DNA of 64,000 nucleotides from Rhodobacterales bacterium (GCA_002748265.1 PDRY01000012.1:1-64000), one strand, 5' to 3'; shown: positions 35,850 to 45,150, counted from the stretch's first letter. Notes: generated by a model from the letters alone, not told the origin. Made by a program: numbers and translations.

Positions 35850-37013
35850 TTAACCCGCGATCCGCGCGGCGGCGCGGTCCAGCCGGGATAGTGCCTCGGT
35901 CATTTCGTCTTCGGTGATGGTCAGCGGGGGCAGGATCCGCACCACGTTATCGGCGGCGGGCACGATCAGCATCTGCTCATCAACGGCCGCCGCGATCACG
36001 TCGGCGGGGGCCACCTTGCAGCGCAAGCCCAGCATCAGGCCCTCCCCGCGCACCGCCTCGAACACGTCGGGATGGGAGGCCACGAGGCCCTCCAGCCCCT
36101 GACGCAGCCGCGCGCCCTTGCGCCCCACTTCGGCCAGGAAGGCGGGATCGGACACGATCTCCATGACCTTCACGCCGACCGCGCAGGCCAGAGGGTTGCC
36201 GCCATAGGTCGAGCCATGCGAGCCGACCCCCATCTGGGCCGCCGCTGCCTCCGTGGCCAGAACGGCCCCCAGGGGGAAGCCGCCGCCAATGCCCTTGGCG
36301 ACCATCATGATGTCGGGCGTGATCTCCGCCGCCTGATGGGCGAACATGTGGCCGGTCCGTGCAACGCCGCACTGGACCTCATCAAGGACCAGCAGCACAC
36401 CGTGCCGGTCGCAGATCTCGCGCAGCGCGCGCAGATCCTCGCGCGGCATCACGCGGATACCGCCTTCACCCTGGATGGGCTCGACCATGACGGCGGCCAC
36501 ATCGTCGCCCATCGCGGCCTCGACCGCGTCCAGATCTCCCCAGGGAAGCTGGGTGAACCCCGGCAGGAGCGGCCCGAACCCCTTGGAGAGCTTCTCGCTC
36601 CCCGCCGCCGAAATCGCCGCGATGGAGCGACCGTGGAACGCGCCCTCAAAGGTCAGGATGCGGCTGCGTCCGGTGCCGTCGAAATGGCGGCGGGCCATCT
36701 TGATGGCCAGCTCGGCGGCCTCGGTGCCCGAGTTGGTCACAAACACCGTGTCGGCAAAGCTATGCTCCACCAGAAGCTCCGCCAGCCGCTGCTGTGCCGG
36801 GATCTGATAGAGGTTCGACGTGTGCCAGAGCTTGCCCGCCTGTTCGGTGAGCGCCTCGATCAAAGCGGGATGGGCATGGCCCAACGCATTCACCGCGATC
36901 CCCGCGCCCAGATCCAGAAAACGTCGCCCGTCCGCTTCCTCAAGCCAGACGCCAGAGCCGCTGGCGAAGCTGAGCGGCGCGCGCGAATAAGTCGGCAAAA
37001 GTGCTGGGATCAT
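35850..37013 (-). CDS. argD: Acetylornithine aminotransferase
   Basis: A 387-residue class III, PLP-dependent aminotransferase. NSGTEAAELAIKMAR binds the cofactor phosphate region, DEVQCGVARTG holds the PLP aspartate, and the Schiff-base lysine is in MVAKGIGGGFPLGA. It converts N-acetylglutamate semialdehyde to N-acetylornithine, and often also succinyl-diaminopimelate. First gene of the argD-argF operon. Confidence 0.96.
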   Translation of the reverse strand: MIPALLPTYSRAPLSFASGSGVWLEEADGRRFLDLGAGIAVNALGHAHPALIEALTEQAGKLWHTSNLYQIPAQQRLAELLVEHSFADTVFVTNSGTEAAELAIKMARRHFDGTGRSRILTFEGAFHGRSIAAISAAGSEKLSKGFGPLLPGFTQLPWGDLDAVEAAMGDDVAAVMVEPIQGEGGIRVMPREDLRALREICDRHGVLLVLDEVQCGVARTGHMFAHQAAEITPDIMMVAKGIGGGFPLGAVLATEAAAAQMGVGSHGSTYGGNPLACAVGVKVMEIVSDPAFLAEVGRKGARLRQGLEGLVASHPDVFEAVRGEGLMLGLRCKVAPADVIAAAVDEQMLIVPAADNVVRILPPLTITEDEMTEALSRLDRAAARIAG

Positions 37014-37229
37014 GGGCGTAAACCTTTGTTGAAATCAGACCCGCAAGATGGGCGCATCACGCGCTAGGGGTCAACAGTGTCGGGGATGGATGAGGCGCAA
37101 AGACGCAAGAGGCCCAAGGGCCGGGGACGCAGGTTCAGCGTCGGCGTCGGATTTGGATGCGCGTAATCATGGCGCCAGAAAGAAACATCGCACACGGTTT
37201 GTCCAGCCCCAAACGACGCCCCACCGAAA

Positions 37230-38033
37230 TCACGCCTTGAGCCGATAGCCCGTCCGCAGCCAGTGCCAGCATAGCCCCAGAACAAAAATGCCCGCCAACA
37301 GGCACACGCCCAGCCCGATCCAGGGGGCGCTGTCGGACACCCCGATCATCCCGTATCGGGCGCCGTCGATCATGTAGAAGATCGGATTGGCGTGAGACAT
37401 GGCCTGCATCACCGGCGGCAGAGCTTCGATCGAATAGAACGTGCCGGACAGGAAGGCGAGCGGCGTCACCAGGAAATTGGTGATCGCGGCGAGCTGGTCG
37501 AATTTCTGCGCGATGATCCCGGCTATCAGGCCAAGCCCGCCCATCACCACGCCGCCCAGCACGACAAAGACCAGCACCCACAGCGGATGCGCCGGCACAA
37601 TCCCGAGCCCCAGCCAGACCCCCAGGGCAATCACCAGCCCGACAAGGATCCCGCGCACCACCGCTCCGGCGATATAGCCGGTCATGATCTCGGCGGCGGA
37701 CAAGGGCGGCATCAGCGTGTCCACGATATTGCCCTGCATCTTGGAGGAGGTGATCGAAGACGAGCTGTTGGCAAAAGCCTGCTGGATCACGGTCATCATC
37801 ATGATCCCCGGCGCCAGGAAGGTCATGAAGGGCACGCCCATCACATCGCCCCGGCGCGATCCGACCGCGATGGTGAAAATCATCAGGAACAGCCCGGCAT
37901 TGATCAGCGGCGCCATCAGGGTCTGCGCCCAGACGGTCAGGAACCGCTTCACCTCGCGCTCGGCCAGGGTGTAGGTGCCCAGCCAGTTCACACGGCCAAA
38001 ACGCCGCACACCCATTTCCATGTCTTTGGCCAT
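37230..38033 (-). CDS. ABC-2 type transporter permease
   Basis: A 267-residue integral membrane protein with about six helices, typical of ABC-2 permeases in exporters of polysaccharide, drug or lipid substrates. After a short cytosolic segment (NWLGTYTLAEREVKRFL) come hydrophobic segments, including the characteristic LAFLSGTFYSIEALPPVMQ near the end. No ATPase gene lies next to it: argD is downstream and gcrA divergent. The partner must be encoded elsewhere. Start is uncertain: ATG at 38033, or a GTG at 38066. Confidence 0.85.
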   Translation of the reverse strand: MAKDMEMGVRRFGRVNWLGTYTLAEREVKRFLTVWAQTLMAPLINAGLFLMIFTIAVGSRRGDVMGVPFMTFLAPGIMMMTVIQQAFANSSSSITSSKMQGNIVDTLMPPLSAAEIMTGYIAGAVVRGILVGLVIALGVWLGLGIVPAHPLWVLVFVVLGGVVMGGLGLIAGIIAQKFDQLAAITNFLVTPLAFLSGTFYSIEALPPVMQAMSHANPIFYMIDGARYGMIGVSDSAPWIGLGVCLLAGIFVLGLCWHWLRTGYRLKA

Positions 38034-38097
38034 TTCGTCCCCGCCGGTCTTTTCATCCCCTTGCACGGTGCTTAGAATAGCACCCTGACCAATTACT

Positions 38098-38134
38098 CAA
38101 GGCCGCGCGGGCGGGTAAACGCTGCGCGGCCTTG
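38098..38134 (+). promoter_or_regulatory. Leader hairpin upstream of gcrA
   Basis: CAAGGCCGCGC (38098-38108) and GCGCGGCCTTG (38124-38134) are perfect 11-bp arms with a 15-base loop, ending 23 bases before the gcrA start. It could be an RNA control element, a protein site, or a weak terminator for transcripts from upstream (TCTTTG follows). Confidence 0.55.
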
Positions 38135-38157
38135 TCTTTGACCAAAGAGGATGCGTC

Positions 38158-38697
38158 ATGTCGTGGACCGATGAAAGGGTCGAAACGCTCAAGCGGATGT
38201 GGGGCGAAGGCCAATCCGCCAGCCAGATCGCCAAGGAACTGGGCGGCGTGACCCGCAACGCGGTGATCGGCAAGGTCCATCGCCTGGGCCTGTCCAACCG
38301 CACCGCCGCCGCTCCCGCCAAGGCGGAACCGGAAGCCAAACCGGCCCCGGCCAAGGCAGAACCTGCCCAGGCCGAAAAGCCCGCCGCAGATACGCCTCCG
38401 CCGCCGAGCCCGGCGCGCAAGGCGATCATCCCGGCAGGTCAGCCGCTGCCGCCGCAGCCCTCGGCCAATGAAATCCCCGCCGAAAGCCTCGCCAAGGCCG
38501 AGGCGGTGGAAAAGAAAGCCAAGAAGATCAGCCTGATGGAGCTGACCGAGCGGACCTGCAAATGGCCAATCGGCGATCCGGCGACGGATGATTTCTACTT
38601 CTGCGGCCTGCCCGCGCAGCAGGGGAAACCCTATTGCGAGGCCCATGTCGGCGTGGCGTTCCAGCCCATGTCCTCCCGGCGCGACCGGAAACGCTAA
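38158..38697 (+). CDS. gcrA: Cell-cycle regulator GcrA
   Basis: A 179-residue alphaproteobacterial transcription regulator that works with sigma-70 at promoters methylated by CcrM. The N-terminal MSWTDERVETLKRMWGEGQSA is the family signature, followed by a helix-turn-helix (QIAKELGGVTRNAVIGKVHR). The middle is a long Ala/Pro/Lys-rich linker. The conserved C-terminal domain (LTERTCKWPIGDP, FYFCGLP, PYCEAH) binds the sigma factor. Its stop overlaps the stop of the converging repeat protein gene. Confidence 0.95.
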   Translation: MSWTDERVETLKRMWGEGQSASQIAKELGGVTRNAVIGKVHRLGLSNRTAAAPAKAEPEAKPAPAKAEPAQAEKPAADTPPPPSPARKAIIPAGQPLPPQPSANEIPAESLAKAEAVEKKAKKISLMELTERTCKWPIGDPATDDFYFCGLPAQQGKPYCEAHVGVAFQPMSSRRDRKR

Positions 38698-40604
38698 TCG
38701 CGCCGCCCGACAAGACCCGTCACCGCCGCCGCCGAGACGGCGGTGATGATCCAGCCGAGCATCTGCGTCAGCCACCCGGTTGCAAAGCCAATCCAGCCCC
38801 ACGTGCCCCGCACCGGTGAGGGCGCCCAGGCGTCCTCCTGCCCGAGCGCGTCGAGCGGGATGAACAGGTCAAACGCATAGAGCGGCGCCGAAAAGGTCGT
38901 GTAATCCTGCGCATCGGGGCTGTTCAGCCAGGTCTCCAGCGGCATCGGCCCGCCCTGATCGTGGCGCGCGACCGCCGCGATCCAGTGGGGCGACGCCATC
39001 ACCACATCGGAGTCCGGGGCCATCTGGCGGCTGTCATAGGCCCGTGCATACAACATCCAGTTCAGCGCGACGATGGCGGCCACCCAAAGCAGCGCCTTGC
39101 CCGGGCGCTGCCCATAGCCGAACACCCGCCCGAACAGCCAGTCCAGCGGACGGCGCGCATCGGCCACCAGAGACCGCCAGCCCGCCCCGAAGGAGCCATC
39201 CACCTGCGCCTGCGCCCGGCGATGCGCGGCGGCCAGGATCATGCCTTCGCGGCGCTCCAGCACCCGCGCTGCGGAATGCGGCGCGCCCTGCTGGCGATAG
39301 ACCTGGGCAAGCTGCGTATAGGGCTGCGGGTCGAAATCGGGGGCATAGGCGTGGCGGATGAAGGGCAGCGGTCGTTTGCGCACGTGCCCGCCGATGGCCA
39401 CGCGCGCCCCGACGGCCGGGGGCACGCGGGCCTCAGGCTTCCGGCCCAGCCAGTCGAGCCGCTGCGCCACCGACATCGCACCGCTGAGCCGGTCATAGCG
39501 GAAACCGCCAAGGATCGGCTGCATGACCTTCGCCCAGCTTTCCGCATCGTCGTGAAGCCGACCAACATGACAATCGGTGAGATCGAGCGGACCTTCGAAC
39601 TCCGTCACATTCTTCCAGAAAAAGCTGGCCCCGATACTGGCGGATTCGAAATCCAGCCCGTCCCGGAAAACTGCACCCTGGCACTGAACAGTCCCGGTGA
39701 TATGCGTCCGAATGAATAGGACATTTCCGGTGGCCTTGAACCCGTCGCGCAGGAAAACATCCGCGCCAACGCTCAGCGCATCCGCGGTCAGCGCATCCCC
39801 GCCCGCGCCATCGAAAGTGCCGCCGCTGCAAGACAGTTGCCCCCCGATCTGCGCGCGCCTGAGGTTCACACATCCCTTGGCCTCGAACCCGCCCCTCAGG
39901 AAGACATCCGCGCCAACGCTCAGCGCACTCGCGTTCAGCGCCCCCCCGCCCGCGCCGTCGAAAGAGCCACCGTCGCAAGCCAGTTGCCCCCCGATCTGCC
40001 CGCCCCTGAGGTTCACACTTCCCTTGGCCTCAAACCCGTCGCTCATGAAGACATTTGCGCCAACGCTCAGCGCATCCGCGGTCAGCGCATCCCCGCCCGC
40101 GCCATCGAAAGAACCGCCGTTGCACGCCAGTTGCCCGCCAATCGAGGCCCCGCGCAGATCGACGGTTCCGACAGATTGGAACTGATCCCTCAAATGAACG
40201 TCTCGGTCCACTCGCGCTCTTTGGGCCTTGAGCCCCGGCAGGTGGCAGCCGGGCAGCAGGATGGCGCCAAGATGGGAATCGGTCAGATCGGGTCGCGCCT
40301 CAAAACCGCATTTCCCAAGACACAGATCATGTGGGCTCTCACAGCCCTGCAGGTCCAGGACCCCGGTGATCCACGCGCCCGCGACTATAACACCAGCCGC
40401 AGCAACTGGCATCTGATCGCAGCCGCCCAGAACCACGTGGCGGATCAGCTCTGCGCGGATCTCCACCGCATCGCTGGCCGTCTCGGGCACTTGGCTCCCA
40501 AGGATCACAAATCCCGTTCGCGCATACTCCAACAGCGTTTGTTCCGCCGTGGTCCAGGGCTTTTCAGCCTCCATCTCGGCAAGCGTATTGCGATAAACGG
40601 CCAT
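38694..40604 (-). CDS. Large membrane protein with three tandem repeats (unknown function)
   Basis: A 636-residue protein I cannot assign. Residues about 55-345 are rich in Leu/Gly/Asp-spaced short repeats consistent with a beta-helix. Within this, residues 148-294 contain three copies of a 49-residue unit with the core IGGQLAC and FDGAGG...ALS-VGA. The C-terminal part has membrane segments at about 485-505 and 585-630. A beta-helix platform tethered to the membrane fits this arrangement, but the role is unknown. AGGAG precedes the ATG. The stop overlaps gcrA's stop. Confidence 0.75.
   Translation of the reverse strand: MAVYRNTLAEMEAEKPWTTAEQTLLEYARTGFVILGSQVPETASDAVEIRAELIRHVVLGGCDQMPVAAAGVIVAGAWITGVLDLQGCESPHDLCLGKCGFEARPDLTDSHLGAILLPGCHLPGLKAQRARVDRDVHLRDQFQSVGTVDLRGASIGGQLACNGGSFDGAGGDALTADALSVGANVFMSDGFEAKGSVNLRGGQIGGQLACDGGSFDGAGGGALNASALSVGADVFLRGGFEAKGCVNLRRAQIGGQLSCSGGTFDGAGGDALTADALSVGADVFLRDGFKATGNVLFIRTHITGTVQCQGAVFRDGLDFESASIGASFFWKNVTEFEGPLDLTDCHVGRLHDDAESWAKVMQPILGGFRYDRLSGAMSVAQRLDWLGRKPEARVPPAVGARVAIGGHVRKRPLPFIRHAYAPDFDPQPYTQLAQVYRQQGAPHSAARVLERREGMILAAAHRRAQAQVDGSFGAGWRSLVADARRPLDWLFGRVFGYGQRPGKALLWVAAIVALNWMLYARAYDSRQMAPDSDVVMASPHWIAAVARHDQGGPMPLETWLNSPDAQDYTTFSAPLYAFDLFIPLDALGQEDAWAPSPVRGTWGWIGFATGWLTQMLGWIITAVSAAAVTGLVGRRD
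39723..40163 (-). repeat. Three tandem 147-bp coding repeats
   Basis: Copies at 40163-40017, 40016-39870 and 39869-39723 (each 49 codons, minus strand) are highly similar in protein and DNA, indicating recent tandem duplication within the gene. A partial related unit follows. Such repeats can vary in copy number by slippage or recombination. Confidence 0.85.
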
Positions 40605-40654
40605 CCTGCTCTCCTCGTGCTCACACTAAGCAAAGCACGGCGGATGGCCAGACC

Positions 40655-41152
40655 CTACCCGCAGACGGACCGCACCTCCGTGGCGCGCAGCCCGGTTTCG
40701 ACCAGCATGCAGCGGTCGCGTGCCTCGTAGTAGTAGCCGCGCGCATAGAGCTGGACGGCGCGGGTCTCGCTCCCGTCGGCCAGAAGCCACGCGCCGCGCA
40801 GGTATTTCACCGCCCAACGCAGATTGGTATCCGCGTCCAGCAGCGCCGAGGACGGCCCCTGGAACCCGATCCCGCGGGCGGTTTCGGGCAGGATCTGCAT
40901 CATGCCGTAATAGGGCCCGTTGCGGGCTTCGGCGCGGTAGTCGCTCTCCCGCTGGATCACGCGGTGCACCAGCGTGCGCGGCACCTGATAGGTGTCCGCC
41001 CATTTGTTGACCAACTGCCGGATCTCGGGCGTCTCTCCGGGGTGGAGCGGCGTGGCGGGGGCAAAGCTCACCGCCTCCGGCACCTCGACATCCGGGGTGC
41101 GGCTGCCGCAGGCGCTCAGGGCAAGGATCAGGGTCAAGGCCAAAATACGCAT
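40655..41152 (-). CDS. Lytic transglycosylase domain lipoprotein
   Basis: A 165-residue lipoprotein with a signal peptide and lipobox (LSAC, Cys15). Residues about 50-160 form an SLT fold: the catalytic glutamate is in VIQRESDYR, followed by YGMMQILPETARGIGF and YLRGAW. It cleaves peptidoglycan glycan strands, remodelling the cell wall. The domain is short but has all main motifs. Upstream neighbour on the same strand side is the repeat membrane protein 50 bases further on. Confidence 0.9.
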   Translation of the reverse strand: MRILALTLILALSACGSRTPDVEVPEAVSFAPATPLHPGETPEIRQLVNKWADTYQVPRTLVHRVIQRESDYRAEARNGPYYGMMQILPETARGIGFQGPSSALLDADTNLRWAVKYLRGAWLLADGSETRAVQLYARGYYYEARDRCMLVETGLRATEVRSVCG

Positions 41153-41268
41153 GAGGCCACCTTGGCACGGCGCGCCCCGCCGCGCCAGCCGGGCAACCCT
41201 CCGCTCGGCAAAGCTCCGCCGCTGCGCGCGGGCTTCCCACGGCGGCGCGAAGGCTCTATTGCCGCGCC

Positions 41269-42648
41269 ATGGCCCAGAATCCCCCAGACCTCCGCCCCGA
41301 CCTGTCCCGCGCGCGCCTGCGCGAAGACCGCCGCGACGGCCAGCCGACCATAGGCATGGTGTCGCTCGGCTGCCCCAAGGCTTTGGTGGATAGCGAACGT
41401 ATCCTGACCCGGCTGCGCGCCGAAGGCTACGGGATCAGCGCCGATTACGCCGGCGCGGATGCGGTGATCGTGAACACCTGCGGGTTTCTCGACAGTGCCA
41501 AGGCCGAAAGCCTTGAGGCCATCGGAGAGGCGCTCAATGAGAACGGCCGCGTGATCGTCACCGGCTGCCTGGGGGCAGAGCCCGACTATATCACCGGAGC
41601 CCATCCGCGCGTTCTGGCGGTGACCGGCCCCCATCAATACGAACAGGTCCTGGACGCCGTGCACGGCGCCGTGCCGCCCAGCCCGGATCCGTTCGTTGAT
41701 CTTTTGCCACCTTCAGGCGTGAGACTGACCCCTCGGCACTACAGCTACTTGAAGATTTCCGAGGGCTGCAATCACCACTGCAAGTTCTGCATCATCCCCG
41801 ACATGCGCGGGCGGCTCGCCTCGCGTCCGGCCCATGCGGTACTGCGCGAAGCCGAAAAGCTGGTCGAAAACGGCGTGAACGAGCTGCTGGTTATCAGCCA
41901 GGACACCTCCGCCTACGGGGTCGATCTGAAACACGCGACCGACCGGGGCCACCGCGCCCACATCACCGATCTGGCCCGCGACCTGGGGAGCCTGGGCGCC
42001 TGGGTGCGCCTGCACTATGTCTACCCCTACCCCCATGTGCGCGACCTGATCCCTCTCATGGCCGAAGGGCTGATCCTGCCTTACCTGGATATCCCCTTCC
42101 AGCACGCCCACCCGGACACGCTCAAACGCATGGCCCGACCCGCCGCGAGCGCAAAGACCCTGGACGAGATCGCCGCCTGGCGCGCGGCCTGCCCTGACAT
42201 CACCCTGCGCTCGACCTTCATCGTCGGCTATCCCGGCGAGACGGAAGAAGAATTCCAAACGCTGCTCGACTGGCTGGATGAAGCTCAGCTCGACCGGGTG
42301 GGGTGCTTCCAATACGAGAATGTCGAAGGCGCGCGATCGAACGATCTGCCGGATCACGTGCCCGAAGACGTCAAACAGGACCGCTGGGATCGCTTCATGG
42401 CCAAAGCACAGGCGATCTCTGAGGCGAAACTTGCCGCGAAGGTTGGAAAAGTGCTGGACGTCATCGTGGATGATATCGACGAAGACGGCATCGCCACCTG
42501 CCGCACCAAAGCCGATGCGCCCGAGATCGACGGAAACCTCTTCATTGACGAGGGGACCGAGTCGCTCAGCCCCGGCGATATCGTCACGGTCGATGTGGAC
42601 GAGGCGAGCGAATACGATCTGTGGGGGCAGATCCGCCCCAAAGTCTGA
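41269..42648 (+). CDS. rimO: Ribosomal protein S12 methylthiotransferase RimO
   Basis: A 459-residue radical-SAM enzyme that adds a methylthio group to Asp of ribosomal protein S12. The N-terminal UPF0004 domain has three cysteines (SLGCPKA, NTCGF, GCLGAE) for one iron-sulfur cluster; the radical-SAM CNHHCKFC binds the second; a C-terminal TRAM domain ends the protein. Length and motifs fit RimO rather than MiaB. Start at 41269 has an N-terminal extension of about 25 residues. Confidence 0.95.
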   Translation: MAQNPPDLRPDLSRARLREDRRDGQPTIGMVSLGCPKALVDSERILTRLRAEGYGISADYAGADAVIVNTCGFLDSAKAESLEAIGEALNENGRVIVTGCLGAEPDYITGAHPRVLAVTGPHQYEQVLDAVHGAVPPSPDPFVDLLPPSGVRLTPRHYSYLKISEGCNHHCKFCIIPDMRGRLASRPAHAVLREAEKLVENGVNELLVISQDTSAYGVDLKHATDRGHRAHITDLARDLGSLGAWVRLHYVYPYPHVRDLIPLMAEGLILPYLDIPFQHAHPDTLKRMARPAASAKTLDEIAAWRAACPDITLRSTFIVGYPGETEEEFQTLLDWLDEAQLDRVGCFQYENVEGARSNDLPDHVPEDVKQDRWDRFMAKAQAISEAKLAAKVGKVLDVIVDDIDEDGIATCRTKADAPEIDGNLFIDEGTESLSPGDIVTVDVDEASEYDLWGQIRPKV

Positions 42649-42675
42649 AAACACCAGACTGAAATGCTCAATTTC

Positions 42676-42689
42676 TTGACCTGCGTCAA
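42676..42689 (+). promoter_or_regulatory. FNR/CRP-type palindrome upstream of ppk2
   Basis: TTGAC, CTGC, GTCAA: a perfect inverted repeat matching the FNR-family consensus form TTGAY-N4-RTCAA used by FnrL in Rhodobacteraceae. Its centre is 68 bases before the ppk2 ATG, so it could sit near -41 of the promoter, the position for activation. The binding protein is inferred. Confidence 0.65.
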
Positions 42690-42750
42690 AGCGCCTCTGC
42701 CCGCGCGCCGCTAAGGATATTCCAAATTCCTAGCAACCAGTAGAGACGCC

Positions 42751-43686
42751 ATGACGACACCTGCCAAGCCCGCCGCCCGCGCCACCACTCGCACTGCCGC
42801 CGCTCCTGCGGCTGCTTCGGCCTCGACCGCAGCGAAGCCTGCGGCTCCGCAGCCTAAACCGGAAAAGATCATCGAAGCGACTGGCCTGCCGAAACTGGGC
42901 CGCGTCGCCTATGAGAAGGAAAAGGCAGCGCTTCAGGCAGAACTCTTGAAGGTACAGCACTGGGCTCTTGAGACCGGTCAGAAATTCGTTCTGTTGTTCG
43001 AAGGCCGCGACGCGGCTGGTAAGGGTGGCACGATCAAGCGTTTCACCGAACACCTGAACCCCCGCCATGCTCGCGTGGTCGCACTCAACAAGCCGACCGA
43101 AGAGGAAAAGGGCCAGTGGTTCTTTCAGCGCTACATCGACCACCTGCCGACCGCCGGTGAAATCGTGCTCTATGACCGCTCTTGGTATAACCGCGCCGGT
43201 GTGGAACGCGTGATGGGCTTTTGCGAACCCAATGAGTATCTCGAATTCATGCGCCAAACCCCTGATCTGGAACGGATGTTCACCCGCTCCGGCATCCGGC
43301 TCTACAAGTACTGGTTCTCTGTCACCCAGGAAGAACAGCGCCGCCGCTTTGCCTCCCGCGCGACCGACCCGCTCAAGCAGTGGAAGCTGTCGCCCATCGA
43401 CAAGGCGTCGCTGGACAAGTGGGACGACTACACCGAAGCAAAAGAAGCGATGTTCTTCTACACCGATACGGCCGACGCGCCTTGGACGGTGATCAAATCG
43501 GACGACAAGAAGCGCGCGCGGCTCAACACCATCCGCCACTTCCTGTGGACGCTGGACTATCCCGGCAAGGACGACACCATCGCCCTGCCGCCGCAGCCCG
43601 AAGTGGTGTCGAGCGCAGCCAAGGTGATCCACACCGCCGATCATATCCTGGGCAAGTCGCTGCATCCCGACCAACGGCGCAGCTAA
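42751..43686 (+). CDS. ppk2: Polyphosphate kinase 2, class I
   Basis: A 311-residue PPK2-family enzyme that uses polyphosphate to phosphorylate nucleoside diphosphates, or the reverse. The N-terminal 45 residues are an Ala/Pro/Thr-rich tail; the kinase domain has Walker A GRDAAGKGGTIK, lid region QGWFFQRYIDHLP-like EEKGQWFFQRYIDHLP, and Walker B DRSWYNRAGVE. Single-domain length indicates class I. An FNR-type site lies upstream and a strong terminator downstream. Confidence 0.95.
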   Translation: MTTPAKPAARATTRTAAAPAAASASTAAKPAAPQPKPEKIIEATGLPKLGRVAYEKEKAALQAELLKVQHWALETGQKFVLLFEGRDAAGKGGTIKRFTEHLNPRHARVVALNKPTEEEKGQWFFQRYIDHLPTAGEIVLYDRSWYNRAGVERVMGFCEPNEYLEFMRQTPDLERMFTRSGIRLYKYWFSVTQEEQRRRFASRATDPLKQWKLSPIDKASLDKWDDYTEAKEAMFFYTDTADAPWTVIKSDDKKRARLNTIRHFLWTLDYPGKDDTIALPPQPEVVSSAAKVIHTADHILGKSLHPDQRRS

Positions 43687-43710
43687 GTCCTGAACGGAAC
43701 CTCCCTGACT

Positions 43711-43742
43711 GGGCGCGGGCATCCCCCGCGCCCTTCTTTCTT
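43711..43742 (+). terminator. Rho-independent terminator of ppk2
   Basis: GGGCGCGGG (43711-43719) pairs with CCCGCGCCC (43725-43733) around a five-base loop, followed by a T-rich tail (TTCTTTCTT). It lies 24 bases after the stop. Confidence 0.85.
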
Positions 43743-43775
43743 GCGCGGCCCCGCGTGGCGGGCTACGCCCGGCTC

Positions 43776-44714
43776 ATGAAGATCCTGCGCGCAACCAGCA
43801 CCACTGATCCGGCCCTTCGCGGTGCCGCGACCGCTATCGGCAATTTTGACGGCGTCCATCTGGGCCACCAGTCGGTGATCGAGCTCGCCCGCAAGGAGGC
43901 CGCACGGCTCGGCGCCCCGCTGGGGGTCATGACGTTCGAACCCCACCCTCGCGAAATCTTCGTCCCCGACGCGCCGCCCTTCCGGCTGATGAACGCGCAA
44001 GCCCGCGCGCACCGGCTGGAAAAGCTGGGCGTCGATGTGCTCTATGAGCTCCCCTTTTCGCGCGATTTGGCCGATCTGACGGCCAGTGCCTTTGCCGAAG
44101 AGATCATCGCGCGGGGGCTAGGGCTTAGCCATGTCGTGGTGGGGGCCGATTTCCGGTTCGGCCGCGATCGCGGCGGCAACGCCGCCAGCCTGCGCGCCTG
44201 CGGTGACAAGCTGGGATTTGGCGTGACCATGGCCGACCTTCTCGCCGCCGGAGAGATGGAAATCTCCTCCACCGCCATCCGCCGTGCGCTCTCCGAGGGT
44301 CGTCCCGGCGACGCTGCGCAGATGCTGGGCCACTGGCACCGCATCGAAGGCCCCGTGATCCACGGCGAAAAGCGCGGGCGCGAGCTGGGCTACCCGACCG
44401 CAAACATCGCCATCGACGGGCTCCACCCGCCGCGCTTTGGCGTCTACGCGGTGACGGTCGATATTCTGGATGGCGCCCATGCCGGATCGTATATCGGCGC
44501 GGCCTCCATTGGCGTTCGCCCCATGTTTGATGGGGACACGCCGAATTGCGAAGTTTTCCTGTTCGATTTTGACGGCGATCTCTACGGCGCGCGCCTGTCG
44601 GTCGGGCTGGTCTCTTATCTGCGCGGCGAAGAGACCTTTGATAGCCTGGACGCCCTGATCGACCAGATGGGCCGCGACTGCGCCCGCGCCCGAGAGATTT
44701 TGAGAGATGCGTGA
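43776..44714 (+). CDS. ribF: Bifunctional riboflavin kinase / FAD synthetase
   Basis: A 312-residue enzyme that makes FMN and then FAD. The N-terminal adenylyltransferase domain has IGNFDGVHLGHQ, EPHPREIF and the SSTAIRRAL segment; the C-terminal flavokinase domain has GRELGYPTANIA and NCEVFLFDFDGDLYG. The ATG at 43776 gives MKILRATS; a longer reading frame extends upstream through the ppk2 end but lacks these motifs. It overlaps the YcgN-like gene by eight bases. Confidence 0.95.
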   Translation: MKILRATSTTDPALRGAATAIGNFDGVHLGHQSVIELARKEAARLGAPLGVMTFEPHPREIFVPDAPPFRLMNAQARAHRLEKLGVDVLYELPFSRDLADLTASAFAEEIIARGLGLSHVVVGADFRFGRDRGGNAASLRACGDKLGFGVTMADLLAAGEMEISSTAIRRALSEGRPGDAAQMLGHWHRIEGPVIHGEKRGRELGYPTANIAIDGLHPPRFGVYAVTVDILDGAHAGSYIGAASIGVRPMFDGDTPNCEVFLFDFDGDLYGARLSVGLVSYLRGEETFDSLDALIDQMGRDCARAREILRDA

Positions 44715-45150
44715 GCGGTTCTGGGAGCGCATCGCGCTCAAGGACATGACCCGCGACGAGTGGGAAGCGCTCTGCGACGGCTGCGGCAAATGCTGCCTGA
44801 ACAAGCTGGAAGATGAAGACACGCAAGAGGTCGCCCTGACCCGCGTCGCCTGCAAGCTGTTCGAAGACAACACCTGCCTGTGCCGCCACTACGAGACTCG
44901 CCATGACCACGTGCCGGAATGCATCGTGCTCACCTATGACACGCTGCCAAATCACATGTATTGGCTGCCGCAGACCTGCGCCTATCGCCTGATGTATCAG
45001 GGCGATCCATTGCCCTTCTGGCACCATCTGGTGTCAGGCGACCGCGAGGCCGTTCACAATCAGGGCCAGTCCGCGCAGGGTCTCACGGTCAGCGAAGACG
45101 AAATCGCCTTCGAGGACTGGGAAGACTACATCATTGAGGAGCCCAGCTGA
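44707..45150 (+). CDS. YcgN-family cysteine cluster protein (UPF0260)
   Basis: A 147-residue cytosolic protein with a conserved cysteine cluster: CDGCGKCCLNK near residue 23, then CKLFEDNTCLCRHY and PECI. This suggests binding of zinc or an iron-sulfur cluster; the function of the family is not known. It overlaps ribF by eight bases and the threonine aldolase gene by one (TGATG), so the three form an operon. Confidence 0.92.
   Translation: MRERFWERIALKDMTRDEWEALCDGCGKCCLNKLEDEDTQEVALTRVACKLFEDNTCLCRHYETRHDHVPECIVLTYDTLPNHMYWLPQTCAYRLMYQGDPLPFWHHLVSGDREAVHNQGQSAQGLTVSEDEIAFEDWEDYIIEEPS

Noticed and set aside
43380-43775. N-terminal extension of ribF into the ppk2 gene
   Set aside because: The extension is out of frame with ppk2 and crosses the ppk2 terminator; the ATG at 43776 gives the proper start.
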